From positions 1-53,194 of the forward strand of contig NZ_WWIR01000043.1 of assembly GCF_009863025.1 (NCBI RefSeq): a stretch of 53,194 bases of DNA. Reading direction: 5' to 3'. Both the position numbers and the translations under genes were made by a program. Origin of the DNA: Streptomyces sp. SID4985 (GTDB lineage: Bacteria; Actinomycetota; Actinomycetes; Streptomycetales; Streptomycetaceae). The notes under the pieces are model-generated. The model was given only the letters and a program-made list of their open reading frames with translations, was not told the DNA's origin and ran no database searches. Positions 26,744-33,969 of the stretch are shown here, one piece after another; positions within the stretch are counted from its first letter, which is position 1; each line of letters begins with the position of its first letter.

Positions 26744-27700
26744 TCAGCGCAGCGCGAGCCGGGCGACGACCGCGCGGTGGTCCGTGCCCGGGACGGTGCG
26801 TTCCGTCACGGAGAGGGCCGCCAGACCGGAGCCGTGCAGGACGTGGTCGAGCTGGACCAGGGGCGGGATCGGGGACTTGCCGACGGGCCAGGTGCGGGCC
26901 CAGCCGTGGCCGAGTTCGGCGTGGGAGTCGGTGAGGCCGCCCGAGGTGAGGAGGGTGCGCATCCGGGCGTGGTCGAGGGAAGCGTTGAAGTCGCCGAGGA
27001 ACACCGTGTCGGAGCCGTCGGCGCGGGCGACCTCGGTGAGGGCGGTCATGTCACGGCCCCAGCGGGCGGCGTCACCGAGCGGGTAGTAGGTGTGTACGGC
27101 CACCAGCCGTACCGTCCGGCCGCCGACCGTCACCCGCGCGGTGGTCTGGGGCCAGGCGGTGTCGGCCTTCAACGGGCCGCCGTGCGTCAACGGCAGCCGG
27201 GAGTACAGGGACGAGTCGTTCTCGGGATGCAGTTCCCGGTACGGCAGCACCTTCCCCAGCCCGGCCTTCGCGAGCGCGGTCACCCCGGCGGACGGCAGCT
27301 CCTGCACCGCCAGCACATCGATCCGCTCGGACCGCACCAGCCGTACGACCGCCTCCGCATCCGCCTTCCCCACATGGGTGTTGAGCGTGACCACCCTCAA
27401 CTCGGCCGCCCCGGAAGGGATGTGCTGCCGATCCGGTACGAACCGGGGCACCAGCAACGCCACATGAGCGGCCGCGAGCAGCGCCGCGACGACGATCACC
27501 GGCCGGGAGCGCAGCGCCCGCACCGCGAGCACCAGGACCAGCACGAGCACGCTCAGCACGGCGGCGTACGGGAACAGCACCACGGGCACGGCGAGCGGCG
27601 TCCCCCCGTCCAGCCCGCCCGCCCGCACGAGGAGCAGGACGGACAGCGGGACGAACACCACGCCCCACCCCAAGATCTTCCCGAGCCCGCCGACGCTCAC
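26744..27700 (-). CDS. Membrane-anchored endonuclease/exonuclease/phosphatase (EEP) family protein
   Basis: A 318-aa protein with about three N-terminal membrane segments (W-G-V-V-F-V-P-L-S-V-L-L-L-V, V-V-L-F-P-Y-A-A-V-L-S-V-L-V-L, V-I-V-V-A-A-L-L-A-A-A) followed by an EEP catalytic domain. Motifs: V-V-T-L-N-T-H-V-G-K, D-V-L-A-V-Q-E-L, F-L-G-D-F-N-A-S, Q-L-D-H-V-L, and P-G-T-D-H-R-A-V near the end. These supply the metal and catalytic Asp/His residues. The GTG at 27700 starts right before the first membrane segment; the frame runs to 27955 but would give an unlikely hydrophilic leader overlapping another gene. The active site should face outside. Substrate (DNA, inositol phosphate or lipid headgroup) is unknown. 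Confidence 0.85.
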   Translation of the reverse strand: MSVGGLGKILGWGVVFVPLSVLLLVRAGGLDGGTPLAVPVVLFPYAAVLSVLVLVLVLAVRALRSRPVIVVAALLAAAHVALLVPRFVPDRQHIPSGAAELRVVTLNTHVGKADAEAVVRLVRSERIDVLAVQELPSAGVTALAKAGLGKVLPYRELHPENDSSLYSRLPLTHGGPLKADTAWPQTTARVTVGGRTVRLVAVHTYYPLGDAARWGRDMTALTEVARADGSDTVFLGDFNASLDHARMRTLLTSGGLTDSHAELGHGWARTWPVGKSPIPPLVQLDHVLHGSGLAALSVTERTVPGTDHRAVVARLALR

Positions 27701-27775
27701 TGTCCCCACCTCTCGACCTCTCGCCCGAGCCCAGGAGGTGATCACTCCGGCCCGTGAAGGGGGACGGCGCCGATG

Positions 27776-27824
27776 GCTCGCCGGTTGCACAAGGTGGGTG
27801 ACCGCTCGCCGGTTGCATAAGGTG
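27776..27824. promoter_or_regulatory. Two 21-bp direct repeats upstream of an unknown gene
   Basis: GCTCGCCGGTTGCA(C/T)AAGGTG occurs at 27776-27796 and 27804-27824 with one mismatch and a 28-bp period. The second copy overlaps the ribosome site (AAGGTG) of the gene starting at 27831. The first copy may be a leftover duplication of the start region or an operator. Confidence 0.5.
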
Positions 27825-27830
27825 ACCGCG

Positions 27831-28322
27831 ATGAACGACGACGCGCGGATCACGGCCCTGCTCCACACCCTGGACCGGCTGCCCGGCCCCGACCACCTGG
27901 AGTTTCCCGACGGCTTCGACCTCGCCCGGGCGAAGACGCGAGCCATCCGGCTCAAGGACCACCTGACCCGGGACTTCGGCCACCCCTGCCGCCTGGACGA
28001 CCAGAACCAGGACGCCAGTTACTACTGCGAGGTCGACGTGCCGGGCGAGGCGACCGGTGCGGGCGTGCCCCTCGTCCTGCGGCTGAGCAACTTCGGTGAC
28101 CTGGCGGCCGTGACGGTACCGGGGCCCCTCGGCCAGGAGAGCCCGGAGGGCGCCGTCGCGGCGGAACCGCTGCGCATGGCCGACACCGCTCTCCGCGACC
28201 TCGGCTACACACCGGTGCCCGTACGGCTGCTGCACCGGCCCTACGACGGTGTGAGCACCTGGCTCGCCGCCGAGGAGCCCGATCGGGCCACCTGGTGGAC
28301 CCGCTTCTTCGACTACCTGTGA
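27831..28322 (+). CDS. Unrecognised 163-aa protein
   Basis: A soluble, acidic protein starting M-N-D-D-A-R-I-T-A-L-L-H-T-L-D-R-L. I do not recognise a family. It contains an alternating strand-helix pattern (A-S-Y-Y-C-E-V-D-V, P-L-V-L-R-L-S-N-F-G-D-L-A-A-V-T-V) and ends W-W-T-R-F-F-D-Y-L, suggesting a compact alpha/beta fold. ATG 27831 is preferred over an open frame from 27738 because an aaggtga site precedes it and the upstream part is made of duplicated DNA. It is divergent from the EEP gene and lies upstream of the formaldehyde dehydrogenase. Confidence 0.6.
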   Translation: MNDDARITALLHTLDRLPGPDHLEFPDGFDLARAKTRAIRLKDHLTRDFGHPCRLDDQNQDASYYCEVDVPGEATGAGVPLVLRLSNFGDLAAVTVPGPLGQESPEGAVAAEPLRMADTALRDLGYTPVPVRLLHRPYDGVSTWLAAEEPDRATWWTRFFDYL

Positions 28323-28372
28323 CACGCCCGACCCCCTCACCTGCGAGGCTTGCGGCGGTCGGGTCGGCGGAG

Positions 28373-28390
28373 TTACCTGGAAGTATCCGG
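28373..28390 (+). promoter_or_regulatory. SARP-box-like repeat upstream of formaldehyde dehydrogenase
   Basis: TTACCTG-GAAG-TATCCGG has the 7-4-7 layout seen at promoters in the biosynthetic cluster. Bases 28372-28384 (GTTACCTGGAAGT) are identical to 33526-33538. It lies about 120-135 bp upstream of the GTG at 28508. The second heptamer is a poor match, so this may instead be a site for another regulator. Confidence 0.45.
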
Positions 28391-28507
28391 CGGTGAAGCG
28401 AGGGTTCGAGGCCACGGTGTCGACCGGGGGCCCGCTCTTTGCGTACGCCCTCGGCGCGGTCCGCGCTCGCCACCGTCATCCGGCGTCAGACGCGGGAGGT
28501 GACAGAG

Positions 28508-29662
28508 GTGAGAGCCGTTGTCTACGAGAGGCCCTTCAGTGTCACGGTCGCGGAGGTGGAGGACCCGCAGATCCTGCACCCCAACGATGTGATCGTCCGG
28601 GTCACGTCGTCCGCGATCTGCGGCTCGGACCTGCACATGTACGAGGGGCGCACGGCGGCCGAGCCGGGCATCGTCTTCGGCCACGAGAACCTGGGCGTGA
28701 TCGAGGAGGTCGGCGACGGCGTGACCTCGCTGAAGGTGGGCGACCGTGTCGTCATGCCGTTCAACGTCGCGTGCGGGTTCTGCAAGAACTGTCTCGCCGG
28801 GGAGACCGGGTTCTGTCTGACGGTCAACCCCGGCTTCGCGGGCGGTGCCTACGGCTATGTGGCCATGGGCCCGTACATGGGCGGTCAGGCCGAGCGGCTG
28901 CGGGTGCCGTTCGCCGACTTCAACTGTCTGAAGCTGCCCGAAGGGGACGAGAACGAGACGGACTACGTCCTGCTGGCCGACATCTTCCCGACCGGCTACC
29001 ACGGCTGCGAACTCGCCCAGGTGTCGCCCGGTGAGACCGTCGCGGTGTACGGGGCAGGACCGGTCGGCCTGATGGCCGCCTACTCGGCGCTGCTGCGCGG
29101 CGCGTCCAAGGTGTTCGTCGTCGACCGCGTGCCCGAGCGGCTCGCCAAGGCGGCGGAGATCGGGGCCATCCCGATCGACTTCACCCAGGGCGACCCGGCC
29201 GAGCAGATCAAGGCCCAGACGAACGGAGAGGGCACCGACAAGGGGATCGACGCCGTCGGCTACCAGGCCCAGAAGGGCGACGAGGCCCACCACGAGGAAC
29301 CCGCGATCGTCCTCAACCAGCTGGTGGAGACGGTCCGCCCGACCGGCAGGCTCGGCATCCCGGGCCTGTACGTGCCGTCCGACCCCGGTGGCCCCGACGA
29401 GCACGCCAAGCACGGCCAACTCCTGGTCTCGATCGGCAAGATGTTCGAGAAGGGCCAGAAGATGGGCACGGGCCAGTGCAACGTCAAGCGGTACAACCGC
29501 CAGCTGCGCGACCTGATCACCTCCGGCCGCGCCCGCCCCAGCTTCGTGGTCTCCCACGAACTGCCGCTGGAGGAGGCCCCGCAGGCGTACGAGAAGTTCG
29601 ACCAGCGGATCGAGGGCTACACCAAGGTGGTGCTCCACCCGGGTCACGACCTCGCCGCGTGA
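28508..29662 (+). CDS. Zinc-dependent glutathione-independent-type formaldehyde dehydrogenase
   Basis: A 384-aa medium-chain dehydrogenase. Catalytic-zinc residues are C38 (A-I-C-G-S-D-L-H) and H59-E60 (F-G-H-E-N), and structural-zinc cysteines lie in C-G-F-C-K-N-C. There is a Rossmann G-A-G-P-V-G segment and the extended C-terminal part seen in the Pseudomonas-type formaldehyde dehydrogenase with tightly bound NAD. It oxidises formaldehyde, or dismutates aldehydes, without glutathione or mycothiol. GTG 28508 has GGGAGG seven bases upstream and gives the standard family N-terminus; the frame opens earlier at 28439. It may deal with formaldehyde released by demethylations or belong to the neighbouring cluster. 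Confidence 0.88.
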   Translation: MRAVVYERPFSVTVAEVEDPQILHPNDVIVRVTSSAICGSDLHMYEGRTAAEPGIVFGHENLGVIEEVGDGVTSLKVGDRVVMPFNVACGFCKNCLAGETGFCLTVNPGFAGGAYGYVAMGPYMGGQAERLRVPFADFNCLKLPEGDENETDYVLLADIFPTGYHGCELAQVSPGETVAVYGAGPVGLMAAYSALLRGASKVFVVDRVPERLAKAAEIGAIPIDFTQGDPAEQIKAQTNGEGTDKGIDAVGYQAQKGDEAHHEEPAIVLNQLVETVRPTGRLGIPGLYVPSDPGGPDEHAKHGQLLVSIGKMFEKGQKMGTGQCNVKRYNRQLRDLITSGRARPSFVVSHELPLEEAPQAYEKFDQRIEGYTKVVLHPGHDLAA

Positions 29663-29671
29663 GACAGCCGT

Positions 29672-29708
29672 CCGAGGGGGCCGCCGCACGGCACGACGGC
29701 CCCCTCGG
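29672..29708. terminator. Hairpin terminator between convergent dehydrogenase and KAS III genes
   Basis: A 12-bp stem (ccgagggggccg, 29672-29683) pairs with 29697-29708 around a 13-base loop. It lies between two converging genes and can serve both. Confidence 0.75.
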
Positions 29709-29719
29709 CGGTACGGCAC

Positions 29720-29751
29720 GACCAGTGACCGCCCGGACCAGTGACCGCCCG
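29720..29751. repeat. Two exact 16-bp tandem repeats
   Basis: gaccagtgaccgcccg is repeated at 29720-29735 and 29736-29751, directly before the KAS III stop codon. It appears to be a recent duplication with no evident role. Confidence 0.7.
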
Positions 29752-29752
29752 G

Positions 29753-30751
29753 TCAGGGCAGCGACACCACCTGGGCCGCGTGCGCCAGCCCCGCGCCGAA
29801 GCCGACCAGCAGGGCCGGGGCGCCGCTGGGCAGAGAGCCCCGGGACAGCAGGGCACCCAGCGCCAGGGGGATGGACGCGGCCGAGGTGTTGCCCGCGGTG
29901 ACGACGTCCCGGGCGACGACGGTGTGCGGGGCGAGGCCCAGGGACCGGGCGGCGGCGTCGATGATGCGGGCGTTGGCCTGGTGGGGCACGAAGGCCGCGA
30001 GGTCGGAGAGCTCCAGCCCCGCCTCCCGCACCGCCTGCCGGGAGATGTCCGGCACGACACGGCTCGCCCAGCGGAACACCTCCGGGCCCGCCATCCGCAG
30101 CGTCGGCCACGGGCCCGGGGTCTCCCGGGTGTGCAGCCAGCTGCGGTCATGGGCGATCATGTGGTGCCGTTCCCCGTCGGAGCCCCACACCACCGGACCG
30201 ATGCCCGGGGTGTCGGAGGGGCCGACCACGACCGCTCCGGCGCCGTCACCGAAGAGGAACGCCGTGCCCCGGTCCGTCGGATCGACGATGTCGCTCATCT
30301 TCTCCGAGCCGATCACCACGACGTTGCGGGCGTCGCCGGAGCGCACCAGCGAGTCGGCCAGCCCCAGGGCGTAGCAGAACCCCGAGCACGCGGCGGCGAC
30401 GTCCAGGCTGCCCGCGGAGCGGGCGCCCAGCTGATGGGCGACCCGGGGCGCGGCGGCCGGGGCCTGCTCCAGGAAGGACATCGTGGCGAGCAGCACCATG
30501 CCGACGTCGTCGGGCTGGGTGCCGGACTGGGCCATCGCCTTGCGGGCCGCCTCCACCGCCATGCTGATGACGGTCTCGTCGGGGCCCGCGACGCACCGTG
30601 TCTCGATGCCGGAGCGGCGGCGGATCCACTCGTCGCTGGAGTCGATGCGGGCGCAGATCTCGTCGTTGCCCACCACTCGCGTCGGCCGGTACACGCCCAC
30701 GCCGAGAATGCGCGATCCCGGGCTGCGCTCGGGCACACGGAGCCGGGCCAT
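29753..30751 (-). CDS. 3-oxoacyl-ACP synthase III-like ketosynthase (FabH type)
   Basis: A 332-aa thiolase-fold enzyme with the Cys-His-Asn triad: C122 in A-A-A-C-S-G-F, H257 in V-P-H-Q-A-N and N288 in A-G-N-T-S. An intact triad indicates a condensing enzyme that joins an acyl group to malonyl-ACP, although some family members transfer acyl groups to alcohols. ATG 30751 overlaps the FAAL stop by one base (TGATG), so it is coupled to FAAL; the earlier start of the open frame lies inside FAAL. It is the last gene of the small-protein/FAAL/KAS III operon and probably uses the acyl group activated by FAAL. No stand-alone acyl carrier protein is seen in the window. Confidence 0.88.
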   Translation of the reverse strand: MARLRVPERSPGSRILGVGVYRPTRVVGNDEICARIDSSDEWIRRRSGIETRCVAGPDETVISMAVEAARKAMAQSGTQPDDVGMVLLATMSFLEQAPAAAPRVAHQLGARSAGSLDVAAACSGFCYALGLADSLVRSGDARNVVVIGSEKMSDIVDPTDRGTAFLFGDGAGAVVVGPSDTPGIGPVVWGSDGERHHMIAHDRSWLHTRETPGPWPTLRMAGPEVFRWASRVVPDISRQAVREAGLELSDLAAFVPHQANARIIDAAARSLGLAPHTVVARDVVTAGNTSAASIPLALGALLSRGSLPSGAPALLVGFGAGLAHAAQVVSLP

Positions 30752-32529
30752 CACGCCTGCCTTCCCGCGGGCGCGGCCGCCGGTGCGGTCACGGCCCTCA
30801 ACTCGCCGTTCTCGTAACGCCTCTTGCACGCGCGGCGCTGCACCTTGCCGCTGGACGTCTTCGACAGCGCGCCGCGCCGTACGACCAGGACCTCGTCCGG
30901 GGTGATCCGGTGCGCCTCGCGCACGGCGTCCCGGACGTGCCGGTGCAGGGCCTCGGCGCCCAGGGAGTTGAGCACCCGGCCGTCGGCCTCGACGACCACG
31001 ACCAGCCGTTCGTGGGTGCCGTCGTCGCAGGAGAAGGCGGCCGCGCAGTTCGGGCGCAGACCCGCCACGGCGTGCTCCGCCGACAGTTCGATGTCCTGCG
31101 GGTAGTGGTTGCGGCCCTTGCGGATGATGACGTCCTTCAGCCGCCCGGTGACGTGCAGTTGGCCGTCGTGCAGGAAGCCGAGGTCACCGGTGCGCAGTTG
31201 GGCGGAGCCCTCGTCCTGGGCGACGCGGGCGCGGAAGGTGTCCTCGCTCGCCTCGGGGCGGCCCAGATAGCCGTCCGCCACACAGGGACCGGAGACCCAG
31301 ATCTCGCCGATCCGCCCCTCGGGAAGCTCCTCCCGGGTGACGGGGTCCACGATCCGCACCCGGGTCCGCCCGACCGTGCCGCCGCTGCTGACCACGGGCA
31401 CGGCGTCCTCGGCCGATTCTCCGACGGGTTCGGCGACGCCGTCGCGCAGGGACTCGGCGGACAGCCACAGCACGCCGGGCTCGCGGTCCTGACGGGTGCC
31501 GGTGACCTTGAGGGTGTTCTCCGCCAGGCCGTAGCCGGGGCACATGGCACGGGGGTCGAAGCCGTACGGCGCGAACGCCTCGGTGAAGGAGCGGATCGTG
31601 CCCCAGCGCACCGGCTCGGCGCCGTTGGCGGCCACGCGCCAGCGCGACAGATCGCCCACCTCGGCGGTCCTGCCCTCCGCGGCGGCCCGCGCGCACAGCT
31701 CGTAGGCGAAGCTGGGCGCGGCGGCGTGCGTGCCGCCGAAGCGGGCGAGGGCCTCCAGCCAGCGGGCCGGGCGCCGGATGAAGGCGTCGGGGGCCATCAG
31801 ATACGACGGGATGCCCGCCCACAGCGGCAGCACGACACCGAAGAGCATCCCCATGTCGTGGAAGAGCGGCAGCCAGTTCACCACCGTGCCGTGCGGCTCA
31901 CAGGGCCACAGCTCGTCGGTCTCGACCACGTTGGCGAGGAAGTTGGCGTGAGTGACCATCACCCCCTTGGGATCGCCGGTGGAGCCGGACGTGTACTGCA
32001 GCAGGGCGATGTCCTCGGGCGCCGGTGTGCCGATGTCCTCGCCGGGTACCGGCCGGCCGGCGGCCGGGGCCGGGCCGTCGGTGGCGAGCAGGGTGAGTCC
32101 GGCCAGCTCGGGCAGGTCGCCGAAGCGTTCGCGCAGATCGCGGACGACCTCGGTCGTGGTCAGGACGGTCGACGTGCCCGCGTCGTCGGCGATCCGGCGC
32201 AGCCGCAGCACCTCGTCGCGGCGCCGGGGCGTCTGTACCGGAGCGCCGGCCACGCGGCCGTACATGCATCCCAGGAGGGTGCGTACGAACTCCAGGCCCG
32301 AGGGATAGAGCAGTACGGCGCTGCGGCCGGACAGCCCGGCGGCGGCGAAGCGGGCGGCGCGCAGCCGGGCGGCGTCGTGCAGTTCGCGGTAGGTGAGCGA
32401 CTCGGCCGGGTCTTCGCCGTTGCGCAGGAAGACGTAGGCCGTTTCGTCGGGCTGCTTCTCACTGCGCAGCCGCAGGGCGTCGGGAAGGGTGCGTACGTCG
32501 ACGTGCGGGTTCGGTCCGGTGGTCGTCAC
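30751..32529 (-). CDS. Fatty-acyl-AMP ligase (FAAL-like adenylating enzyme)
   Basis: A 592-aa ANL-superfamily enzyme with the P-loop-like Y-T-S-G-S-T-G-D-P-K-G (about 179-189), L-P-L-F-H-D-M-G-M, P-G-Y-G-L-A-E-N-T, R-T-G-D-L-G-F and a C-terminal K-T-S-S-G-K-V-Q-R. The H-D-M-G-M block and long N-domain favour fatty-acyl-AMP ligases, which load acids onto carrier proteins instead of CoA. GTG 32529 is three bases after the stop of the 62-aa gene and has aaggag in that gene's end. The protein lacks its own carrier domain, so its acceptor must be elsewhere (the PKS or outside the window). A true acyl-CoA ligase cannot be fully excluded. Confidence 0.85.
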   Translation of the reverse strand: MTTTGPNPHVDVRTLPDALRLRSEKQPDETAYVFLRNGEDPAESLTYRELHDAARLRAARFAAAGLSGRSAVLLYPSGLEFVRTLLGCMYGRVAGAPVQTPRRRDEVLRLRRIADDAGTSTVLTTTEVVRDLRERFGDLPELAGLTLLATDGPAPAAGRPVPGEDIGTPAPEDIALLQYTSGSTGDPKGVMVTHANFLANVVETDELWPCEPHGTVVNWLPLFHDMGMLFGVVLPLWAGIPSYLMAPDAFIRRPARWLEALARFGGTHAAAPSFAYELCARAAAEGRTAEVGDLSRWRVAANGAEPVRWGTIRSFTEAFAPYGFDPRAMCPGYGLAENTLKVTGTRQDREPGVLWLSAESLRDGVAEPVGESAEDAVPVVSSGGTVGRTRVRIVDPVTREELPEGRIGEIWVSGPCVADGYLGRPEASEDTFRARVAQDEGSAQLRTGDLGFLHDGQLHVTGRLKDVIIRKGRNHYPQDIELSAEHAVAGLRPNCAAAFSCDDGTHERLVVVVEADGRVLNSLGAEALHRHVRDAVREAHRITPDEVLVVRRGALSKTSSGKVQRRACKRRYENGELRAVTAPAAAPAGRQA

Positions 32530-32532
32530 GTT

Positions 32533-32721
32533 TCAGAGCTCCTTGTCGGCCCTGGCTCCTGCCTCGGGCTGGTACGACGTGCCGGTGGGGGAGGTGGGGA
32601 GCACGGCGAACGGCATCAGCGCGGCCAGCAGCAGCTCCTGGACGCTGGGGATCAGCCGCGCGTCCGCCGCGGACTCCGGTCCGCTCCCGCGCACCGGTTC
32701 GGCCCCGGCTCGGTGGTCCAT
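32533..32721 (-). CDS. Small 62-aa protein of unknown function opening the FAAL operon
   Basis: It begins M-D-H-R-A-G-A-E-P-V-R and has a short hydrophobic middle (S-V-Q-E-L-L-L-A-A-L-M-P-F-A-V-L-P) and a polar end. I do not recognise a family; it lacks the D-S-L motif of carrier proteins and has no cysteines. It looks real: a strong ribosome site (gaaggag, six-base spacing) precedes the ATG, its stop is three bases from the FAAL start, and a strong SARP-type box lies 37-54 bp upstream of its start. It could be a partner of FAAL, an unusual leader peptide, or a small membrane-active protein. Confidence 0.65.
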   Translation of the reverse strand: MDHRAGAEPVRGSGPESAADARLIPSVQELLLAALMPFAVLPTSPTGTSYQPEAGARADKEL

Positions 32722-32757
32722 GGCGTACTCCTTCGCTGTCGATCACCCCTTCGCGGG

Positions 32758-32775
32758 GCGGTCATGGCGCGGTAA
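32758..32775 (-). promoter_or_regulatory. SARP box A: TTACCGC-GCCA-TGACCGC upstream of the FAAL operon
   Basis: Read on the minus strand, heptamers TTACCGC and TGACCGC are direct repeats with an 11-bp period, 37-54 bp upstream of the start at 32721. An 18-mer covering most of this site (GTCATGGCGCGGTAACCG on plus) recurs exactly at 42601-42618. This is the geometry bound by SARP activators. Confidence 0.75.
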
Positions 32776-32789
32776 CCGCGTGCTCCGGA

Positions 32790-32858
32790 AAGTCCGGGAG
32801 GGGACCGGGAAAGGACGGGAAGGGACGGGAAAGGGCGGGAAAGAGCGGGAGGGGAAAG
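32790..32858. repeat. Degenerate about 10-bp purine-rich tandem repeats
   Basis: The stretch is built of variants of gggaaaggac/gggacgggaa, about seven units, strongly purine-biased on the plus strand. It sits between the NTF2-like gene's terminator and the FAAL-operon promoter. No function is assigned. Confidence 0.55.
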
Positions 32859-32899
32859 GCCCCTGTGCGCGGGAGAGCCGTGGCCCCGGGCACAGGGGC
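32859..32899 (-). terminator. Hairpin after the first NTF2-like gene
   Basis: gcccctgtgc (32859-32868) pairs perfectly with 32890-32899 around a 21-base loop, 20 bp past the stop codon of the minus-strand NTF2-like gene. Confidence 0.6.
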
Positions 32900-32918
32900 G
32901 GACGTGACCCGAGGCGCG

Positions 32919-33320
32919 CTAGGCCGCGGGAGCCTCGTCCGGGACCGGGCGGTCGACGGCCAGGCGCCATTCGCCGTCCTCGTTGCGGATCAGCACGTCG
33001 GTGCAGGTGCCGTGCATGTGGAGGGTCTGCCCGTCGGGGGTGGGGACGTCGAGGGAGTAGTCCACGATGAGGAGGGAGGTGTCGCCGGTGGTGTACGTCT
33101 GGAGCACGCGGGAGTCGATCTTCGGGCCGGAGGCCAGGAATTCCTTGAAGAACGCGGTGCGGGCCGCGCCCGACAGGGGGGCGCCGGAGATGTTGGAGAC
33201 GGCGTCGTCGGTGTACATGGCGTCGTAAAGCGCCCCGTCGCCCGAGTTGAAGACGCGGACGAAGAGTTCGTTCAGCTTGTCCGGGTCCTCGGGAATTTCG
33301 AAGTCGATGAGATTGCTCAT
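32919..33320 (-). CDS. NTF2-like/SnoaL-like fold protein (copy 1)
   Basis: A 133-aa single-domain cone-shaped alpha+beta protein. It has a helical start (D-K-L-N-E-L-F-V-R-V-F-N-S-G-D), A-M-Y-T-D-D-A-V, and the family-typical strand T-S-L-L-I-V-D-Y-S-L and end W-R-L-A-V-D-R-P. NTF2-like proteins in antibiotic clusters act as cyclases, dehydratases or isomerases, or bind intermediates. The start has a ggggagaa site. It has a clear paralogue at 47002-47391. A SARP-type box lies 87-104 bp upstream of its start, tying it to the cluster's regulon. The reaction is unknown. Confidence 0.85.
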   Translation of the reverse strand: MSNLIDFEIPEDPDKLNELFVRVFNSGDGALYDAMYTDDAVSNISGAPLSGAARTAFFKEFLASGPKIDSRVLQTYTTGDTSLLIVDYSLDVPTPDGQTLHMHGTCTDVLIRNEDGEWRLAVDRPVPDEAPAA

Positions 33321-33406
33321 GGAAATACTTCTCCCCAGCTCTCCGTGTATACGTTCCGGTGGGTTGAATTGCGACGTCGGGAAGCCTCGCAGAATTCCAC
33401 CCCGGA

Positions 33407-33424
33407 CTGGTCACGGTGGGGTAA
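33407..33424 (-). promoter_or_regulatory. SARP box E: TTACCCC-ACCG-TGACCAG upstream of NTF2-like copy 1
   Basis: On the minus strand two heptamers with an 11-bp period, 87-104 bp from the start at 33320, match the cluster consensus TTACCGC-N4-TGACCGC at 5 of 7 and 5 of 7 positions. Confidence 0.6.
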
Positions 33425-33447
33425 CTTCGCATTCCCCGGGAGTCGGG

Positions 33448-33562
33448 TGACCTCGCGGTTACCCGGCGGTGGGTGCGGTGGCCGACCCGCTCGCGTCACC
33501 CCGGGTGCTTACCTCGCGGTGGGCGGTTACCTGGAAGTCAGTACTTACCTCTGGGTCGGCGA
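33448..33562 (+). promoter_or_regulatory. Array of TTACC-type heptamers upstream of the SARP gene
   Basis: On the plus strand there is TGACCTC-GCGG-TTACCCG at 33448-33465. TTACCTC, TTACCTG and TTACCTC then start at 33509, 33527 and 33545, exactly 18 bp apart. The whole lies in the 649-bp gap between the divergent NTF2-like and SARP genes. It may be an autoregulatory or shared control region. The remainder of the gap (33563-33969) shows no further gene or element that I can support. Confidence 0.55.
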
Positions 33563-33969
33563 CTGGTCTAAGGTCGGCTCGTGTAGCTTACGGGGAGGAC
33601 GTGTCGGCCAATGCGGACAAAGTGCACCATCCGAGCGGCGAATCCTGATGAGCGGGGTCTCCCCGCGCCGGCCCACCGGAATGCGAGATTCCGGGTGGCG
33701 TGCCCCTCCGGCTTCGAATAGGAAGTCATCTTCTAGGACAGCGGGACCCGGCTGAAAAACGCCTCCGGTGGCCGGAAAGGCAACCTGGACGCCGTACCCG
33801 AGTCGTTCACTGCGAATTCAACGGGGAATCGCATGGTCGATCCGATTCGGTGTGTTCTCCTTCACATCCAGGAATGTGCGGGCTGAGCACGGCTGGGCCT
33901 ACCTTCATGGAGCACGAAAACCAGTTTTCTACCGGCCGATGTGTCCTATGCGAGCGACTAGGGGGAGCT

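Noticed and set aside
33700..33969. Upstream extension of the SARP frame
   Set aside because: The added 90 residues have no SARP homology, while GTG 33970 has a strong ribosome site and begins the canonical winged-helix sequence.
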